Source: an uncultured Spirochaetaceae bacterium
GTDB lineage: Bacteria; Spirochaetota; Spirochaetia; Treponematales; Treponemataceae
Assembly: GCA_902783155.1 (NCBI GenBank)
Contig: CACZPR010000115.1
Coordinates: 1-41,396 of the forward strand
Length of the DNA: 41,396 nt
Direction of reading: 5' to 3'
The notes under the pieces are model-generated. The model did not search any database. It was given only the letters and a program-made list of their open reading frames with translations, and was not told the origin of the DNA. The translations under genes were made by a program, and so were the position numbers. Each line of letters starts with the position of its first letter. Within the stretch, counting starts at the first letter, position 1. Shown here piece after piece: positions 15,671 through 24,192 of the stretch.

Positions 15671-17599
15671 ATGTCTGATGAATTGAATAATCAATACTCC
15701 GCCAGCAGTATTCAAGTTTTAAAGGGGCTGGAAGCCGTTCGAAAGAGACCGGGTATGTATATAGGTTCCACCGGTCCAAATGGATTGCATCATCTTGTTT
15801 ATGAGGTTGTTGACAACAGTATAGACGAAGCCATGGCCGGATACTGCGACACTATTACCGTGGCTCTTGAAAAAGATGACATCTGCCGTGTTGAGGATAA
15901 TGGGCGTGGTATTCCTGTTGATATGCACCCGACCGAACATATTTCCGCACTGGAACTTGTTTTGACCAGACTCCATGCCGGTGGTAAATTCGACAAGTCA
16001 AACTACAAGGTTTCCGGTGGTCTCCATGGTGTCGGTGTCAGCTGTGTAAACGCACTTTCAACATGGATGGAAGCATTCGTCTATCGTGAGGGAAAACGCT
16101 ATCAGCAGAAATATGCCGAAGGAAAACCAAAGACAAAAGTTGAATGTCTAGGTGATACGGAACTCCACGGTACGATGATTCGTTGGAAGGCTGACAAGAC
16201 CATTTTCACCGAAACGACCACATACAATTTTGAAGTCCTTGCCCAGAGATTGCGTGAACTTGCATTCTTGAACCCTGGAATCACAATCAAATTCCGCGAC
16301 GAAAGATTGGAAACCCCGAAAGAAGTCGTCTACAAGTTCGAGGGCGGAATCAGGCACTTCACAAGTTTCCTGAACGAAGGAAAAGCCGTTGTCCCTGAAG
16401 AACCGATTTACATCAGCGGTGAATCAAACGATGTCATCGTCGAAGTGTCAATGCAGTACAACGACCTTTATTCAGAAACCATTTTCTCTTATGTAAACGA
16501 CATCAACACACGTGAAGGCGGTACACATCTTGACGGATTCAAGACCGCACTTACAATCACTTTGAACAAATTCCTCCAGCAGCGTGAAAAACTCGTTAAA
16601 AAGCTGGACAAGGACGAACGTCTTTCGCAGGATGACTGCCGCTCCGGATTGACTGCCGTTATTTCGGTAAAAGTCCCTGATCCGCAGTTTGAAGGACAGA
16701 CAAAAACCAAGCTCGGAAATTCAGAAGTCCGCGGTATAGTTGATTCAATCGTCAAGGAAAAATTCACTCTCTGGTGCGAGCAAAATCCAAAGGTTCTTGA
16801 TTTAATCCTGGAAAAAGTTGTCGGTGAAGCCGTTGCACGTATTGCCGCAAGAAAAGCAAAGGAAGCATCCAGAAAAAAGACTTTCGGCGACGGATTCGGT
16901 CTTCCTGCAAAACTTTCCGACTGTTCTCTCAAAGACCCTGAATTGTGCGAGCTTTACATTGTTGAGGGAGATTCTGCTGGTGGTTCTGCAAAAAAAGGAC
17001 GTGATGCAAAAACTCAGGCAATCCTTCCGCTTTGGGGAAAAATGCTCAACGTTGAAAAAGTCCGCCCGGAAAAGGTCGTGAACAATGACAAGCTGGAGCC
17101 GGTGATTGCATCCCTTGGCGCAGGATTCGGAAAAGATTTCAACATTGAAAAACTCCGCTACCATAAAATCATAATCATGGCCGATGCTGATGTTGATGGA
17201 AGCCATATCCGCACTTTGCTTTTGACTTTCTTTTTCCGCTACATGCCGCAGATTATCGAGCAGGGCTATGTCTATCTTGCCATGCCTCCGCTTTTCAAAA
17301 TCCAGCTTGGAAAAAAAGTCATCTATGTTTATTCGGACGAAGAGCGTGATGCCGAACTTGAAAAACTTGGCGAAAGCAGAAGCAAGGCAGACGTCCAGCG
17401 TTACAAAGGTCTTGGTGAAATGGACGGAAAGCAGCTTTGGGAAACGACGATGGATCCTAAGGTGCGTAAGATGAGGGTCGTTACGATTCCCGATGCAATT
17501 GCCGCCGACAAGATTTTCTCGGTGTGCATGGGTGAAGAAGTCGAGCCGCGCCGCAAGTTTATTGAAGAAAACGCAATCTACGCGAATCTTGATGTGTAA
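15671..17599 (+). CDS. gyrB: DNA gyrase subunit B
   Basis: GyrB is the ATPase subunit of gyrase. I choose ATG 15671 (642 residues, MSDELNNQYSASSIQVLKGL), because family members start close to the SIQVLKGLEAVRKRPGMYIG motif; earlier in-frame starts exist at 15638 (TTG) and 15650 (ATG). GHKL ATP-site motifs are EVVDNSIDEA, DNGRGIP and GGLHGVG. The TOPRIM domain has EGDSAGGSAK and the metal-binding DADVDGSHI. The C-terminal PRRKFIEENA is standard. gyrA follows after 23 bp, so the subunits are co-transcribed away from the origin. The spacer to dnaA is short and shared by both promoters. Confidence 0.97.
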   Translation: MSDELNNQYSASSIQVLKGLEAVRKRPGMYIGSTGPNGLHHLVYEVVDNSIDEAMAGYCDTITVALEKDDICRVEDNGRGIPVDMHPTEHISALELVLTRLHAGGKFDKSNYKVSGGLHGVGVSCVNALSTWMEAFVYREGKRYQQKYAEGKPKTKVECLGDTELHGTMIRWKADKTIFTETTTYNFEVLAQRLRELAFLNPGITIKFRDERLETPKEVVYKFEGGIRHFTSFLNEGKAVVPEEPIYISGESNDVIVEVSMQYNDLYSETIFSYVNDINTREGGTHLDGFKTALTITLNKFLQQREKLVKKLDKDERLSQDDCRSGLTAVISVKVPDPQFEGQTKTKLGNSEVRGIVDSIVKEKFTLWCEQNPKVLDLILEKVVGEAVARIAARKAKEASRKKTFGDGFGLPAKLSDCSLKDPELCELYIVEGDSAGGSAKKGRDAKTQAILPLWGKMLNVEKVRPEKVVNNDKLEPVIASLGAGFGKDFNIEKLRYHKIIIMADADVDGSHIRTLLLTFFFRYMPQIIEQGYVYLAMPPLFKIQLGKKVIYVYSDEERDAELEKLGESRSKADVQRYKGLGEMDGKQLWETTMDPKVRKMRVVTIPDAIAADKIFSVCMGEEVEPRRKFIEENAIYANLDV

Positions 17600-17622
17600 A
17601 AAATTGAAAGGGTGAAAAAATA

Positions 17623-20073
17623 ATGGAAGAAATTAAAACGCCGGAAGGTGGAACAATCATAAAAATCCCGATTGAGGAAGAAGTCAAGCAGGCATATATT
17701 GACTATTCCATGTCGGTTATTGTAAGCCGTGCCCTGCCTGATGTTCGGGATGGACTTAAACCCGTTCACCGAAGAATCATTTATTCAATGGACAGGCTGA
17801 ATCTCCATGCGTCCGGTAAAACAAGAAAGTGCGCCACAATCGTTGGAGACGTTCTTGGACATTACCATCCGCACGGAGACGCTTCTGTTTACGATGCCTT
17901 GGTTCGATTGGGACAGGATTTTTCACAGCGGTACATAATCGTAACTCCAGGTGGAAACTTTGGTACAATCGGTGGAGACCCTGCCGCAGCATATCGTTAC
18001 ACTGAATCAAAAATGGAAAAGCTCGCGGAGGAAATGGTTGCCGACATCGGTAAGGAAACCGTTGATATGGTTCCGAACTTTGACGACACGACCGTTGAGC
18101 CATCCGTTCTTCCGACAAAATTTCCGTTCCTTTTGTGCAACGGTTCAACAGGAATTGCAGTCGGTATGGCAACAAACATGCCTCCTCACAATCTTCGTGA
18201 AGTCGCATCGGCAATTTCCGCATACATCGACAATCAGGAAATTTCCATTGATGAACTTTGCCGCCACATAAAGGGACCAGATTTCCCGACCGGCGGAATC
18301 ATTTACGGACGCGAAGGAATCAAAAAGGCATATACGACTGGACGCGGAAAAATAATTGTCCGTGGAAAGTTTATGATTGAAACTTCAAAGACCGGACGCG
18401 AATCAATCGTCTTTACTGAAGTCCCTTATGGAATCAACACGACAAATCTGATTAACCGCATAAAGGAACTTGTCCGCGACAAAGTGATTGACGGAATTGT
18501 TGCCGCAAACGATGAATCATCCGACCGCGCGGGTATGCGTATCGTGATTGATTTGAAAAAGGGTGCGGTGACAAAGCTTGTACTGAATCAGCTTTTTGCA
18601 AAAACCGAGCTCCAGTCAAATTTCGGTGTAATCAATCTTGCTCTGGTGCAGGGAAAACCACAGACACTTACGCTCAAAGATTTGATCCGCTATTTTGTTG
18701 ACCACCGTGACGAAGTTATTACACGCCGCACAAAATTTGATTTACGCAAGGCACTTGAACGCGCACACATTTTGGAAGCACTCATCATTGCTGTTGATAA
18801 TATCGATGAAGTAATCAAAATCATCCGTGCCAGCCGTGACACCGAGGATGCAAAAGCCAATCTTGAAAAACGCTTCGGATTTGATGACGTTCAGGCTCAG
18901 GCAATCGTTGATATGCAGCTCAAGCGTCTCACACACCTGCAGATTGACGAACTCAAAAAAGAGATGGCGGAACTCCAGGCTTTCATCGCATACTGCCGCG
19001 ATCTTCTTGAACATCACGAAAAAATCCTCCAGCTGATAAAAAAAGAAACAAACGAACTTGCAGAAAAATATGGCGACGACCGCAGAACCGAAATCATTGC
19101 CAGCGAAGTTGAGCAGATTAATGTCGAGGACATGATTAAAGAAGAGGACATGGTGATTCTCATCAGTAAGCTCGGCTACATCAAGAGAATTCCGGTCAGT
19201 CTTTACAGAAGCCAGGGACGCGGTGGAAAGGGATCGATTTCCGCAAAGCTCGTCGAAGAAGATTACATCAACCAGCTGTTCATCGCTTCAACGCACGACT
19301 ACCTCATGTTCATCACGAACGAAGGAAAAGCGTACTGGATAAAAGTCCACGAGATTCCAGAAGCAAGCAAAACCAGTCGCGGCTCCCACATCAAGAGTCT
19401 GCTCGCCGTAAATGCGAACGAAGAAATAACGACCGTCGTAAACATGAAGGAGTTCTCAGAAACCCAGTATCTGTTCATGGCGACTGCGGGTGGTGTCGTA
19501 AAAAAGACTCCGACATACGAATTCAGAAACGCAAAAACAAAAGGTATGCAGGCAGCTGGATTGAAAGACGGAGACAAGCTTGTTAGCGCAATTCTTTCAA
19601 CTGGAAATGATGAACTGCTTTTGGTAACCCGCCGTGGACAGGCACTCAGGATTTCCGAAGAAGAAGTCCGCTCAATGGGAAGAACCGGCCGCGGTGTAAT
19701 CGGAATGAAACTTTCAGCCGGAGACGAAATCTGTGCAGCAATCCATGTTGACGAAAGCGCAAAAATACTTGTCGTAACAGAAAAGGGAATCGGAAAGCGC
19801 GTTGAGTTTACGGAATTCAGTGCGCATGGACGTGGAACCGGCGGACAGAGAATCTTCGGCAACGTAGATGAAAAGGGCGAAATAATCGGAGCCTTGACAA
19901 TCGGCGATGAAGACAGCGTGATGTGCATAACAAGCCAGGGAACCTCATTGCGCGTCGAAGCAAAAGAGATTTCACAACAGGGACGTGCAAGCAGCGGCGT
20001 AAAAATTGTAGACATCGTTGAACCTGATTACGTTGTTGGAATTGACCGAATCGCAAAAGGCGAAGAAGACTAA
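17623..20073 (+). CDS. gyrA: DNA gyrase subunit A
   Basis: GyrA cuts and rejoins DNA in the gyrase A2B2 tetramer. The 816-residue protein has the catalytic tyrosine at Tyr126 in AAAYRYTE and a GyrA box, SQGRGGKGS, in the C-terminal wrapping domain, which distinguishes it from ParC. In the quinolone-resistance region it reads HPHGDASVYDAL. The position of E. coli Ser83 is therefore Ala87, as in Mycobacterium tuberculosis, while the Asp87 equivalent is kept. An AAGGGTG site lies 8 bp before the ATG, and a strong terminator follows the stop codon. Confidence 0.97.
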   Translation: MEEIKTPEGGTIIKIPIEEEVKQAYIDYSMSVIVSRALPDVRDGLKPVHRRIIYSMDRLNLHASGKTRKCATIVGDVLGHYHPHGDASVYDALVRLGQDFSQRYIIVTPGGNFGTIGGDPAAAYRYTESKMEKLAEEMVADIGKETVDMVPNFDDTTVEPSVLPTKFPFLLCNGSTGIAVGMATNMPPHNLREVASAISAYIDNQEISIDELCRHIKGPDFPTGGIIYGREGIKKAYTTGRGKIIVRGKFMIETSKTGRESIVFTEVPYGINTTNLINRIKELVRDKVIDGIVAANDESSDRAGMRIVIDLKKGAVTKLVLNQLFAKTELQSNFGVINLALVQGKPQTLTLKDLIRYFVDHRDEVITRRTKFDLRKALERAHILEALIIAVDNIDEVIKIIRASRDTEDAKANLEKRFGFDDVQAQAIVDMQLKRLTHLQIDELKKEMAELQAFIAYCRDLLEHHEKILQLIKKETNELAEKYGDDRRTEIIASEVEQINVEDMIKEEDMVILISKLGYIKRIPVSLYRSQGRGGKGSISAKLVEEDYINQLFIASTHDYLMFITNEGKAYWIKVHEIPEASKTSRGSHIKSLLAVNANEEITTVVNMKEFSETQYLFMATAGGVVKKTPTYEFRNAKTKGMQAAGLKDGDKLVSAILSTGNDELLLVTRRGQALRISEEEVRSMGRTGRGVIGMKLSAGDEICAAIHVDESAKILVVTEKGIGKRVEFTEFSAHGRGTGGQRIFGNVDEKGEIIGALTIGDEDSVMCITSQGTSLRVEAKEISQQGRASSGVKIVDIVEPDYVVGIDRIAKGEED

Positions 20074-20090
20074 AAAAAATTACTGACCAG

Positions 20091-20120
20091 AGACCGTCTC
20101 AATTGGGGCGGTCTTTTTTT
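20091..20120 (+). terminator. Rho-independent terminator of gyrBA
   Basis: An AGACCG/CGGTCT stem with a short loop is followed by a run of eight T. It begins 17 bp after the gyrA stop. Confidence 0.9.
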
Positions 20121-20218
20121 TGTTTTTAATAAGCTGGACGACATCCGATTTTCGCTCGGCATCCACATACCTGTCTTGCGCACAAACACATTAAACCGGC
20201 TTTTCGGGGTTCCATTAA

Positions 20219-20337
20219 AACCGGTTATGAAACATCAGTTTCATAACCGGTTACCTTAAAAAACGCGAGTTTAAAATCGCTGTATTTCTGCGATTTTAAA
20301 CTCGTCACCCGATTGATAATGAAATTATCAATCGGGT
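20219..20337. repeat. Three tandem perfect hairpins with unrelated stems
   Basis: Three inverted repeats follow each other within 119 bp. The first pairs 20219-20233 with 20238-20252 (15 bp, AACCGGTTATGAAAC, 4-nt loop). The second pairs 20266-20280 with 20290-20304 (15 bp, CGAGTTTAAAATCGC, 9-nt loop). The third pairs 20307-20320 with 20324-20337 (14 bp, ACCCGATTGATAAT, 3-nt loop). All stems are perfect, share no sequence and have no T-tract. They lie in the 341-bp gap between gyrA and the XRE gene. The rest of that gap holds only the gyrA terminator and a GC-rich patch at about 20340-20390. Confidence 0.85.
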
Positions 20338-20414
20338 ACATTGCTACCGCAAGCCGCAAGCGGACCCCTCCAATCCGGCGTAGTGAACGGAAAAAACACA
20401 TCAAAATGCTTCCG

Positions 20415-20768
20415 TCAATTACTTAGTACGCCCTGTCTTGAGCTGATTGATTCCATAAGATCCAAAACTGTTTTTCTGTTGAAGGGATTAAGTTCCTGAT
20501 ATTTTTTCAGAAGCTGCTCGTACTCCGCGGAAAGCTTTTTTGAAGACTCCGTTTTTCCCGTGACAAGATACTCCACCGAAACTTTCAGCGCCCGCGCAAT
20601 CTTCACGGCATTTTCCACCCCCGGCTGTACCCTTGGTCCCGAAAGATATTTGTCCAGAGTGTTTTTGCTTATGCCTGTCATCTGCGAAAGTTCCTTTATC
20701 TGTATGCCCTGAAAATCCAGTTCAGAGCGCAGGTTCTCTGAAAATCCCATTCCACTACTATAAACCAT
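20415..20768 (-). CDS. XRE-family HTH transcriptional regulator
   Basis: The 117-residue protein has an N-terminal helix-turn-helix (about 12-70) with IKELSQMTGISKNTLDKYLS as the core, then ENAVKIARALKVSVEYLVTG, the usual end of the Cro/CI-like domain. The C-terminal part (about 78-110) is helical and may mediate dimerisation. The start could be ATG 20768 or the ATG at 20750; neither has a clear ribosome binding site. It diverges from the lipoprotein gene at 20885, so control of itself and of that gene is plausible but inferred. Confidence 0.85.
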   Translation of the reverse strand: MVYSSGMGFSENLRSELDFQGIQIKELSQMTGISKNTLDKYLSGPRVQPGVENAVKIARALKVSVEYLVTGKTESSKKLSAEYEQLLKKYQELNPFNRKTVLDLMESISSRQGVLSN

Positions 20769-20785
20769 ATCTGACGCTCAAATTC

Positions 20786-20813
20786 TTGACTATTTCCATA
20801 TATGACGTATAAT
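20786..20813 (+). promoter_or_regulatory. Promoter of the lipoprotein gene, overlapping the divergent regulator promoter
   Basis: TTGACT (20786-20791) and TATAAT (20808-20813) are 16 bp apart and point at the lipoprotein gene. On the minus strand TTGACA (20847-20852) with TATTAC 16 bp further on could serve the XRE gene. TGACGTAT just before the plus-strand -10 box recurs in the promoter at 22802. Confidence 0.6.
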
Positions 20814-20884
20814 GGTTTAAAAGCGTAATATTTGGTGCTTCTTTTCTGTCAATAACCAAAAATTCACGCAAATGGAGAAATGAG

Positions 20885-22744
20885 ATGAAAAGAACAACAG
20901 CAGTTTTAACCTCAATGCTCCTCAGCGCATTGATTATGAGCGGATGTAAAAACGATGTTGACGTGCAAAAGCCGACATCAGAAACAGAAAATGAAAATAC
21001 AGAACAGCCAAGCAATCCAGAACAGCCCGATACTCCAATACAGACTGATGCAAATGCAATAATATCTAAAATTACAACCGCATCGCCTGCGGAAAAAGAA
21101 GCGTTGCTGAACAGCATCAACAGCATCGATTTTCTGGCTAATCATGGCATCCAAATATTGCTGGACGGTGAAGGAAAATTTTCTGTCGCTTTACCGCAGA
21201 ACCTAAAATATAATGTAGCCGTTGCAAAACACGATGACAAGGTAGATATATACAAGACCGCCAAGGTAGCTGACGACGAAAAAAATAAGATTCCGGCAAA
21301 GGCAAAAGAAGCTGTGGATGGCTGCACCCTTCCCGATGCCGTTACATGCATTGACAATAACGAGTTGTCCATTTTGAAACCTTTGATTTGCGCCGCCATA
21401 GAAAATGCAAATTGGAACAACATGACATATACCCCGGAATACAAGGATGGCAACATTGATTGTAAATTTGAAAATCTTTACTTAAAGATGTCGGACATGG
21501 ACGCTCTTCTTGATGGTAAGGAAGATGGTGCCCTAATCCTTTCCTCTGCGGATGGTAATGTTGTAATAAGTGCTATTAAAAAAGATCCTATCTATCAAGA
21601 ACGTAATGGGTCGGCTTTGAATTTTACCAAGAGCGATGCTTCTTCCATCGTTATTGATTTTGGAGATAGCGAACAAACAGAGTTATCTGGGTATTATCGT
21701 GGTGGTTTTATATTTGATAAAAATCAGAACGTTTCCTTATTGGCTGAAAATAGCAATGTTCTAGAACTAACTAATTTTTATCCTCAGGATTTCCAAGGTG
21801 AAGGAACAGATGAAATGTCCATTCTTGGTGCTTTAAAAAATTCTAATTTTAAAAATTTTAAACTTCTATTTAGCGGTACAAATTTATACAAGGTTCACAA
21901 TATTAAAGGCTTTTTAGAAAAATGTTATGATTCAAGTATAGAATTAAAGGCTGTAAGATATAATGCCTATGATGCTTTACCGGGGGATGCTAATGCGAAC
22001 AATGAAAAACATATGTTTGATGATAGTAATACTATCTTTTCTGAAGCTCCTACGTTAAATGCAAAAGCTGCCGCTGCAATTCTTACAGGAGGAGAAACAA
22101 ATATTTTGGCAAATGTCCGTGTTACTCCATATCAAGGCGGTAATGCTTTTGAAAAGCCAACAACTGCAAAAGGAAAAATCGTTAATGTCCAGTTTGATAC
22201 AGATATGAGTAGTATAACTGGTGGTAAACTAAAAGCGTATGGTGTCGTTAAATTTAACGACCTCCCACCTACAGCTCTAGACAGTGATCAGGATGCGAAA
22301 GTTATTTTGAACAAAAAGTTAGATGGTTTGAATAAAGAAACCTTTAAAGTGGATATATTAGATGTGTCAACGATACCAGCTCCTTATAACACGCTGGAAA
22401 ACATGAAGTATTTTAATTCCATATCGAACGTTTTATTTGTTAGTGAAGCTTATGTAAGTATGGAGCGTCAGTCATCTACAACAATATATATTGGTGATAA
22501 ATACTTTAAAGCACAAGTTAATAATATTATTCATACTAATTATACAAATATTTCTCGTGAAAAATATGCCTATGAAAAGGTTATAAAAAGTAATACAAAT
22601 GAAAACATCCTTAAACGAAGTAACGAAAATCTTGTTAGACTTAATGATGACGCAACGTCAATACCTGCGACTTCTCGTGTAAACAATATCAAACTTACTC
22701 CAGTGCAAAAACTATTGCTTGATGATCAACACATATATGGATAA
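20885..22744 (+). CDS. Large lipoprotein of unknown function
   Basis: The 619-residue protein starts at ATG 20885 with GGAG about 8 bp upstream. The signal peptide ends IMSGC, giving lipidated Cys21. A Pro/Glu/Thr/Asn-rich tether (about 25-58) follows, as in many surface lipoproteins. The remaining 560 residues contain no domain I recognise; stretches such as ASSIVIDFGDSEQTELSGYY and GGFIFDKNQNVSLLAENSN look beta-rich. Base composition changes within the gene: from about 21600 it becomes AT-rich with codons (aat, tat, ttt) unlike the neighbouring core genes, which suggests a different origin for the distal part. It has its own promoter and terminator. Confidence 0.8.
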   Translation: MKRTTAVLTSMLLSALIMSGCKNDVDVQKPTSETENENTEQPSNPEQPDTPIQTDANAIISKITTASPAEKEALLNSINSIDFLANHGIQILLDGEGKFSVALPQNLKYNVAVAKHDDKVDIYKTAKVADDEKNKIPAKAKEAVDGCTLPDAVTCIDNNELSILKPLICAAIENANWNNMTYTPEYKDGNIDCKFENLYLKMSDMDALLDGKEDGALILSSADGNVVISAIKKDPIYQERNGSALNFTKSDASSIVIDFGDSEQTELSGYYRGGFIFDKNQNVSLLAENSNVLELTNFYPQDFQGEGTDEMSILGALKNSNFKNFKLLFSGTNLYKVHNIKGFLEKCYDSSIELKAVRYNAYDALPGDANANNEKHMFDDSNTIFSEAPTLNAKAAAAILTGGETNILANVRVTPYQGGNAFEKPTTAKGKIVNVQFDTDMSSITGGKLKAYGVVKFNDLPPTALDSDQDAKVILNKKLDGLNKETFKVDILDVSTIPAPYNTLENMKYFNSISNVLFVSEAYVSMERQSSTTIYIGDKYFKAQVNNIIHTNYTNISREKYAYEKVIKSNTNENILKRSNENLVRLNDDATSIPATSRVNNIKLTPVQKLLLDDQHIYG

Positions 22745-22765
22745 TTCCATTATCTGTATAAAGGG

Positions 22766-22797
22766 CAGCCCTCGTATTTTCGGGGGTTGTTTTTATT
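22766..22797 (+). terminator. Rho-independent terminator of the lipoprotein gene
   Basis: A stem pairing CAGCCCTCG with CGGGGGTTG (two wobble pairs, loop TATTTT) is followed by TTTTTATTT. It lies 21 bp after the stop codon. Confidence 0.75.
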
Positions 22798-22801
22798 TGT
22801 G

Positions 22802-22830
22802 TTGACTGAACTACGGTATTGACGTATTTT
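22802..22830 (+). promoter_or_regulatory. Promoter and probable operator of the antitoxin-like gene
   Basis: TTGACT (22802-22807) and TATTTT (22825-22830) are 17 bp apart. The spacer and -10 box contain the inverted repeat TACG-N7-CGTA (22812-22826), well placed for autorepression by the HTH protein encoded next. Confidence 0.55.
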
Positions 22831-22849
22831 TTTTGCAAGGGGGCTGTAA

Positions 22850-23137
22850 ATGAAAGAACAGGCATTTAATGAACTTATGGAAAGCATGAAACAGGCTGTA
22901 GCAATCTCAAATGGTGAAATGCAACCTTCAAGGACATTTGTTTATTCCCCTGTTAATGTAAAAGAAATAAGGGAAAGGACAAATAAAAATCAAGAAGAAT
23001 TTGCAAATATGATAGGTGTAAAAGTTGGAACCCTTCGCAATTGGGAACAGGGAAGAAGAAAACCTGATGGAGCTGCTCTTTCCCTGCTTAAAATAGTCGC
23101 CGCCAACCCCATATATGTGGAACAGATTCTGAAGTAG
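22850..23137 (+). CDS. HTH antitoxin-like regulator (NadS/HigA type), apparently without a toxin gene
   Basis: The 95-residue protein begins MKEQAFNELMESMKQAVAI, followed by PSRTF and an XRE helix-turn-helix (IRERTNKNQEEFANMIGVKV, then GTLRNWEQGRRKPDGAALSL). This is the pattern of NadS/HigA-type antitoxins that autoregulate operons with RelE/HigB-like toxins. A strong AAGGGGG site precedes the ATG. No toxin-like frame is present between 22745 and 22850 or directly after the gene, so it may be an orphan antitoxin or a stand-alone repressor. A weak hairpin (AGCC/GGCT) followed by a T run at about 23154-23185 may terminate it. Confidence 0.85.
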   Translation: MKEQAFNELMESMKQAVAISNGEMQPSRTFVYSPVNVKEIRERTNKNQEEFANMIGVKVGTLRNWEQGRRKPDGAALSLLKIVAANPIYVEQILK

Positions 23138-23220
23138 GATTGTTTAATTTGCAACAGCCATCATATTCTTGGGGCTATTTTTTTCTCTAGCAATTTTTCC
23201 AGATTTTAAATCAGCGTAGT

Positions 23221-23345
23221 TTTTGCACACTGGATGTTGTTCATTTTCGTAAACTCTTGTAGCTCAGTGAGGGCATATCGCCAAGTTGTTCTGCGCACTG
23301 GACATTATTCGCTTCGCAATCTTTCGCAACTCGGCAATCGGGTGC
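23221..23345. repeat. Diverged tandem repeat of about 60 bp
   Basis: A unit starting TTTTGCACACTGGATGTTGT (23221) and one starting GTTCTGCGCACTGGACATTA (23288) align over about 55 bp with roughly one third of positions changed, mostly transitions. No gene is apparent. The 23138-23757 stretch consists of such decayed repeat material. Confidence 0.55.
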
Positions 23346-23371
23346 GCGCCCGGTGTGCATGAATTAAAAGA

Positions 23372-23439
23372 GACCTGCGAAAGCCAGAAACATTTAATTT
23401 GCATGAATAGCAAGCGGCCCGCCGGTGGAATGCATGAAT
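23372..23439 (+). repeat. 68-bp dispersed repeat, copy 1
   Basis: It begins GACCTGCGAAAGCCAGAAAC and ends in GCATGAAT. It matches 24047-24114 at all but about three positions. No coding role is visible. Confidence 0.85.
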
Positions 23440-23757
23440 TACAAAAGAGTGCGAAGCAAAAGAAAATAAATGAGCCGAACCGCGAGGCGATATGCCATGG
23501 ACAGAAAAAAAAGAGACCAAATCTTCGATTTTTCAATATTGCTGCGAATGATTTTCCGGTTGCTGAGCGTAGCCGAAGCACAATTATTCCGTGAGCAGCG
23601 TTAGCTGCGAACAAATCCGCTTGTTTTCCCCTTTTTATCTTTGAATCTTGAAACCGAGCCTAAAAAAAATTTGCAACAAAAAAAGATTTTCCAAAAAAAC
23701 GCGCAATTTTTTTTACAATCCTGATTTTCACGGCATATTATAATAGTGGAGGACATA

Positions 23758-23847
23758 ATGCCTGGAATCAAAAAGTCTCCCGCATGGGAAGAACTCACGT
23801 TTGCAAACAATTTTCTTTTCCGCAAAATCATGGAGGAAAATCCTTAA
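23758..23847 (+). pseudogene. Truncated Rpn/PD-(D/E)XK transposase-like nuclease remnant
   Basis: A 29-residue frame with a GGAGG site and a TATAAT upstream encodes MPGIKKSPAWEELTFANNFL, then FRKIMEENP and a stop. WEELTFANNFLFRKIME matches the conserved N-terminus of Rpn-family (PDDEXK_2) nucleases, which normally have about 300 residues. Removing one T before the stop restores a frame reading KETAVSEICRQL, also plausible for the family. That frame then runs into the 42-bp repeat at 23886 and stops at 23938. The gene is therefore frameshifted and cut off by repeat sequence. Family assignment is from a short stretch. Confidence 0.55.
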
Positions 23848-23885
23848 GGAAACAGCGGTTTCCGAAATCTGCCGCCAGCTTTGCT

Positions 23886-23927
23886 TGCGACCAAGTAAAA
23901 ACTTGAAGAGCAAGCTCTGCTTGCGAC
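23886..23927 (+). repeat. 42-bp exact direct repeat, copy 1
   Basis: Begins TGCGACCAAGTAAAAACTTG and is identical to 23991-24032. It contains a small hairpin (GCAAGC-TCT-GCTTGC). It interrupts the nuclease remnant. Confidence 0.9.
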
Positions 23928-23990
23928 GAGGTGGATAAAAATCCAGTTGCAAGTTTTTACGGTTTTCCACGGAGTGGAAAATGGGAGCCG

Positions 23991-24032
23991 TGCGACCAAG
24001 TAAAAACTTGAAGAGCAAGCTCTGCTTGCGAC
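23991..24032 (+). repeat. 42-bp exact direct repeat, copy 2
   Basis: Identical to 23886-23927. The 63 bp between the copies include an 8-bp inverted repeat (TTTTCCAC-GGA-GTGGAAAA) and a reversed fragment of the repeat itself (GCAAGTTTTTAC). Confidence 0.9.
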
Positions 24033-24046
24033 TATTGCATGACGGT

Positions 24047-24114
24047 GACCTGCGAAAGCCAGAAACATTTAATCTGCATGAATAACAAGCGGCCCGCCGG
24101 TGGAATGTATGAAT
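24047..24114 (+). repeat. 68-bp dispersed repeat, copy 2
   Basis: Near-identical to 23372-23439. Together with the 42-bp pair it shows that 23.2-24.1 kb was built by repeat duplication. Confidence 0.85.
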
Positions 24115-24192
24115 AAAAAATTGTTCCTATAATTATGTATAGTATGTGTAAATCTTATATCGGCCTTTCATTTTGAATGTTGTTGTTATCTA

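Noticed and set aside
20219-20337. CRISPR array
   Set aside because: The three hairpins have different sequences and there is no constant repeat with unique spacers; no cas gene is near.
22745-22849. Toxin gene paired with the antitoxin-like regulator
   Set aside because: The gap holds only a terminator, promoter and operator; no RelE/HigB-like frame is visible on either side.
23255-23285. tRNA-like stretch (TTGTAGCTCAGTGAGGGCAT)
   Set aside because: It resembles a D-arm, but no acceptor stem, anticodon arm or T-arm can be placed around it; it is part of a diverged tandem repeat.
23264-24068. Minus-strand open frames of 70-116 codons
   Set aside because: They are built from the repeats (the same peptide recurs from the 42-bp copies) and have no start signals or recognisable family.
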